Positions 7,506 to 8,649 of a stretch of DNA of 8,649 nucleotides are shown one piece after another. Source of the DNA: an uncultured Planctomycetales bacterium (GTDB lineage: Bacteria > Planctomycetota > Planctomycetia > Isosphaerales > Isosphaeraceae). The notes under the pieces are model-generated. The model was not told the origin of the DNA. It made no database searches and saw only the letters and a list, made by a program, of their open reading frames with translations. The position numbers and the translations under genes are program-made. The DNA lies in NCBI GenBank assembly GCA_937907525.1, contig CALCIB010000086.1, forward strand, positions 1-8,649, read 5' to 3'. The first letter of the stretch is position 1, and each line of letters begins with the position of its first letter.

Positions 7506-7562
7506 AAGCCTCGTCACCGCGAAACACGTCGAGGGAAACCCCGGCGGCTTTCGCGCCGACAT

Positions 7563-7637
7563 CGGGGCGTAGCGCAGCTTGGCTAGCGCGCTAGCTTGGG
7601 GTGCTAGAGGTCAGGGGTTCAAATCCCCTCGCCCCGA
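7563..7637 (+). tRNA. tRNA-Pro (anticodon GGG)
   Basis: Folds as a complete cloverleaf. The 7-bp acceptor CGGGGCG/CGCCCCG has the C1-G72 pair typical of bacterial tRNA-Pro, followed by discriminator A (7637). The D-stem is GCGC/GCGC, the anticodon stem CTAGC/GCTAG with loop TTGGGGT gives anticodon GGG at 7598-7600, and the T-arm is AGGGG-TTCAAAT-CCCCT. It reads CCC and CCU codons. The next bases are TTG, so CCA is not encoded and must be added after transcription. I see no intron or mismatch in the stems. Confidence 0.97.
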
Positions 7638-7659
7638 TTGAGGTGAAGCGTGAAACGCG

Positions 7660-7691
7660 AGGGGGATGGGTCTTCGGACTCATCCCCCTTT
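7660..7691 (+). terminator. UUCG-capped hairpin downstream of tRNA-Pro, likely terminator
   Basis: A 13-bp stem (7660-7672 with 7677-7689, one G-U pair) closes on the exceptionally stable C(UUCG)G tetraloop at 7673-7676. It lies 22 bases past the tRNA and ends in TTT. The short T-run makes it a weaker-than-classic intrinsic terminator, but its position and stability fit transcription termination or 3' end protection of the tRNA precursor. Confidence 0.65.
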
Positions 7692-7708
7692 CCGTTGATG
7701 CGAAAGGG
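7686..7708. repeat. Alternative hairpin overlapping the tRNA terminator
   Basis: CCCTTTC (7686-7692) pairs with GAAAGGG (7702-7708) across a 9-base loop. Its left arm uses bases that also belong to the right arm of the UUCG hairpin, so the two structures exclude each other. It may simply be a chance second hairpin. Confidence 0.4.
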
Positions 7709-7728
7709 AGGGGCAATACGCGGGTGAA

Positions 7729-7747
7729 GCCAGGGGGGCGCCCTGGC
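7729..7747. repeat. GC-rich palindrome between tRNA-Pro and the DinB-like gene
   Basis: GCCAGGG (7729-7735) and CCCTGGC (7741-7747) form a 7-bp stem with a 5-base loop. A second short palindrome, GCCGCG-AG-CGCGGC, follows at 7758-7771. Neither is followed by a T-run. The rest of 7638-7885 holds no gene apart from the promoter box at 7812. Confidence 0.45.
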
Positions 7748-7811
7748 GCGTGGATCGGCCGCGAGCGCGGCGGGACCGGCGGGCGGCGCCTGCGCCCTCT
7801 GGACCGGCCCC

Positions 7812-7817
7812 TATAAT
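7812..7817 (+). promoter_or_regulatory. Perfect -10 box (TATAAT) upstream of the DinB-like gene
   Basis: An exact TATAAT stands out in very GC-rich surroundings. The predicted transcription start, near 7824, gives a leader of about 60 bases. The region 16-18 bases upstream (around 7788-7795, CCTGCG) matches the -35 consensus poorly, so the promoter may depend on an activator or another sigma factor. Confidence 0.5.
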
Positions 7818-7872
7818 CGAGCGGAGGAACGTCTCGGCCCGGCCCCGCCGCGCCGAAGTTTCCATCCTCGAC

Positions 7873-7879
7873 GAGAGGG
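7873..7879 (+). promoter_or_regulatory. Ribosome binding site of the DinB-like gene
   Basis: GAGAGGG lies 6 bases before the ATG at 7886. It is a moderate match to a Shine-Dalgarno site and supports this start. Confidence 0.5.
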
Positions 7880-7885
7880 CCGCCG

Positions 7886-8470
7886 ATGCGCCATGAATTC
7901 ATTGCGATTCCCGACGAGGAAATCCCGAGAGCCGTCGAGCCGATCTTCCAGCACCTACTGACGACCTACGCCAGCGAGACCAACAAGACCGCCGGCATGT
8001 GGCGGGCGATCCCGGCCGACCTGCTCGACTTCAAACCCCACCCGAGGACCAACCCGCTCCGCGCGATCATAGTCCATCAGGTCCTCTCGGAGCGCAGGTT
8101 CTTCGCCCAGTTCGTGGGGATCGACGAGCCGGCGGTCGAGGAACTGCTCCCCGCCGATGAGGCCCCTTCCGTCCAGGCGTACATCGACAAGTACGTCTGG
8201 CTGGCGAAACGGCGGCTGCCGCAAATCGCTCGAGGGACGTCGGCCTGGTGGCTGGAAAGCCGACCGTTCTTCGAGGAGTTGCATCGCGAGCGGATCTGGA
8301 TCTTCTGGCGGCGGGTGCTGCACACCTGCCACCACCGGACCCAGGTTCAGGCGTGGCTGCGGATGGCCGGTCACGAGCCGGTCCCGGCGATCTACGGCCC
8401 CTCCGGCGACGTCAAGTCCGAGGGGGACGACCCGACCTACTCGGTCGCCGCCGCCGGCCGCGGCGGCTGA
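7886..8470 (+). CDS. DinB-superfamily (DinB/YfiT-like) metal-binding protein
   Basis: A 194-residue soluble protein with the pattern of the DinB four-helix bundle. Helix 1 (about 14-44) is followed by FKPHPRTNPLRAIIVHQVLSE, where H64 is the expected first metal ligand of helix 2. The second ligand pair lies in LHTCHHRTQVQAWLR (H146 and H150, with H149 beside them), the usual HxxxH of helix 4. Both the length and the WRAIPADLLDFKPHP stretch fit the family. Members include thiol-dependent S-transferases and many uncharacterised proteins, so the reaction cannot be named here, and DNA-damage induction should not be assumed from the family name. It appears to be a single-gene unit with its own -10 box; the Gly-rich C-terminus is followed by non-coding palindromes. 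The metal-site assignment is from pattern recognition, not alignment. Confidence 0.85.
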   Translation: MRHEFIAIPDEEIPRAVEPIFQHLLTTYASETNKTAGMWRAIPADLLDFKPHPRTNPLRAIIVHQVLSERRFFAQFVGIDEPAVEELLPADEAPSVQAYIDKYVWLAKRRLPQIARGTSAWWLESRPFFEELHRERIWIFWRRVLHTCHHRTQVQAWLRMAGHEPVPAIYGPSGDVKSEGDDPTYSVAAAGRGG

Positions 8471-8508
8471 GAGTCTGGCCCATAAGCTGATCAAGGACGA
8501 CCATCACG

Positions 8509-8533
8509 GTCTTCCCCCCTCGCGGGGGAAGAC
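8509..8533. repeat. Palindrome with 10-bp arms downstream of the DinB-like gene
   Basis: GTCTTCCCCC (8509-8518) and GGGGGAAGAC (8524-8533) form a perfect 10-bp stem with a 5-base loop. It starts 39 bases after the DinB-like stop. No T-run follows. It is the first part of a compact structured block reaching 8560. Confidence 0.7.
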
Positions 8534-8534
8534 A

Positions 8535-8549
8535 GACCGCGAAGCGGTC
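8535..8549. repeat. Second, adjacent palindrome
   Basis: GACCGC (8535-8540) and GCGGTC (8544-8549) pair across a GAA loop, one base after the preceding hairpin. In addition, CCCCCTC (8515-8521) could pair with GAGGGGG (8554-8560) around part of the block, so the unit can fold in more than one way, as REP-like or MITE-like intergenic elements do. Confidence 0.6.
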
Positions 8550-8550
8550 A

Positions 8551-8648
8551 GATGAGGGGGACGACGCGCGGGACGACCGTCGGAATTCGCGGAAGCCCGT
8601 CCGGGAAGCCCTGGACGTCGATGGCGTTTTGGCTCGCCCCCCCTCATC
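8551..8648. repeat. Inverted repeat pair at the window edge
   Basis: GATGAGGGGG (8551-8560) recurs as its reverse complement CCCCCTCATC (8639-8648), 78 bases away. The left arm belongs to the palindromic block at 8509-8560, so the right arm may begin an inverted second copy that continues beyond the window. The 78 bases between show no gene. The whole 8471-8649 stretch is otherwise non-coding as far as I can see. Confidence 0.55.
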
Positions 8649-8649
8649 C

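Noticed and set aside
6491..7507. A 338-codon plus-strand frame opposite pyrF
   Set aside because: It is antisense to pyrF, whose frame carries the full type 2 decarboxylase signature. The plus-strand product has no recognisable motif.
7563..7637. tRNA gene as an integration site for a mobile element
   Set aside because: I found no repeated 3' tRNA segment elsewhere in the window and no integrase gene, so there is no evidence of an inserted island here.
7591..7902. A minus-strand frame ending in GARGFEPLTSSTPS, and a plus-strand frame at 7601-7816 beginning MLEVRGSNPLAP
   Set aside because: Both peptides are translations through the tRNA-Pro gene; 'GFEPLTSSTPS' and 'GSNPLAP' strings are well-known false products of tRNA sequence.

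Overview
This window is high-GC bacterial DNA that looks chromosomal and planctomycetal, most likely from the Isosphaeraceae/Gemmataceae side of the phylum. The main reasons are a very large secreted-type protein that opens with a planctomycete-style 'VExxERRxLLSA' N-terminus, a Sco/DUF420 fusion, weak or absent Shine-Dalgarno sites on some genes, and C-rich palindromes between genes. The phylum is my inference from these features; no taxonomic search was possible.

Layout, left to right. (1) 103-1263 (+): a membrane-anchored Sco-type copper chaperone fused to a four-helix DUF420 (CtaM/YozB-like) domain, a probable cytochrome oxidase assembly factor. (2) 1264-1460: an intergenic gap with a plausible sigma70-type promoter. 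(3) 1461-6494 (+): a 1677-residue mosaic exported protein with a LEPR/LLS-like N-terminus, a CSLREA-like stretch, a right-handed parallel beta-helix, six tandem DUF11 domains, a Calx-beta domain, a Big_5-like Ig domain, a compact C-terminal beta domain and a proline-rich tail. (4) 6518-7456 (-): pyrF, the type 2 orotidine-5'-phosphate decarboxylase, convergent with the giant gene. (5) 7457-7562: a divergent intergenic region with a near-consensus promoter for (6) tRNA-Pro(GGG), 7563-7637 (+), which is followed by a UUCG-capped hairpin, likely its terminator. (7) 7886-8470 (+): a DinB-superfamily protein preceded by a perfect TATAAT box. (8) 8471-8649: non-coding sequence with stacked palindromes and an inverted repeat that runs to the window edge.

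The genes do not form one system. They look like independent units: respiratory copper delivery, a surface or secreted structural protein, pyrimidine synthesis, a tRNA, and a small metal-binding enzyme of unknown substrate. I found no CRISPR array, transposase, phage gene or defence cassette. Almost all the remaining long open frames, including very long ones antisense to the giant gene, are GC-driven shadows. The points most worth following up are the Sco-DUF420 fusion, the architecture and C-terminus of the giant protein, and the palindromic elements at the right edge.
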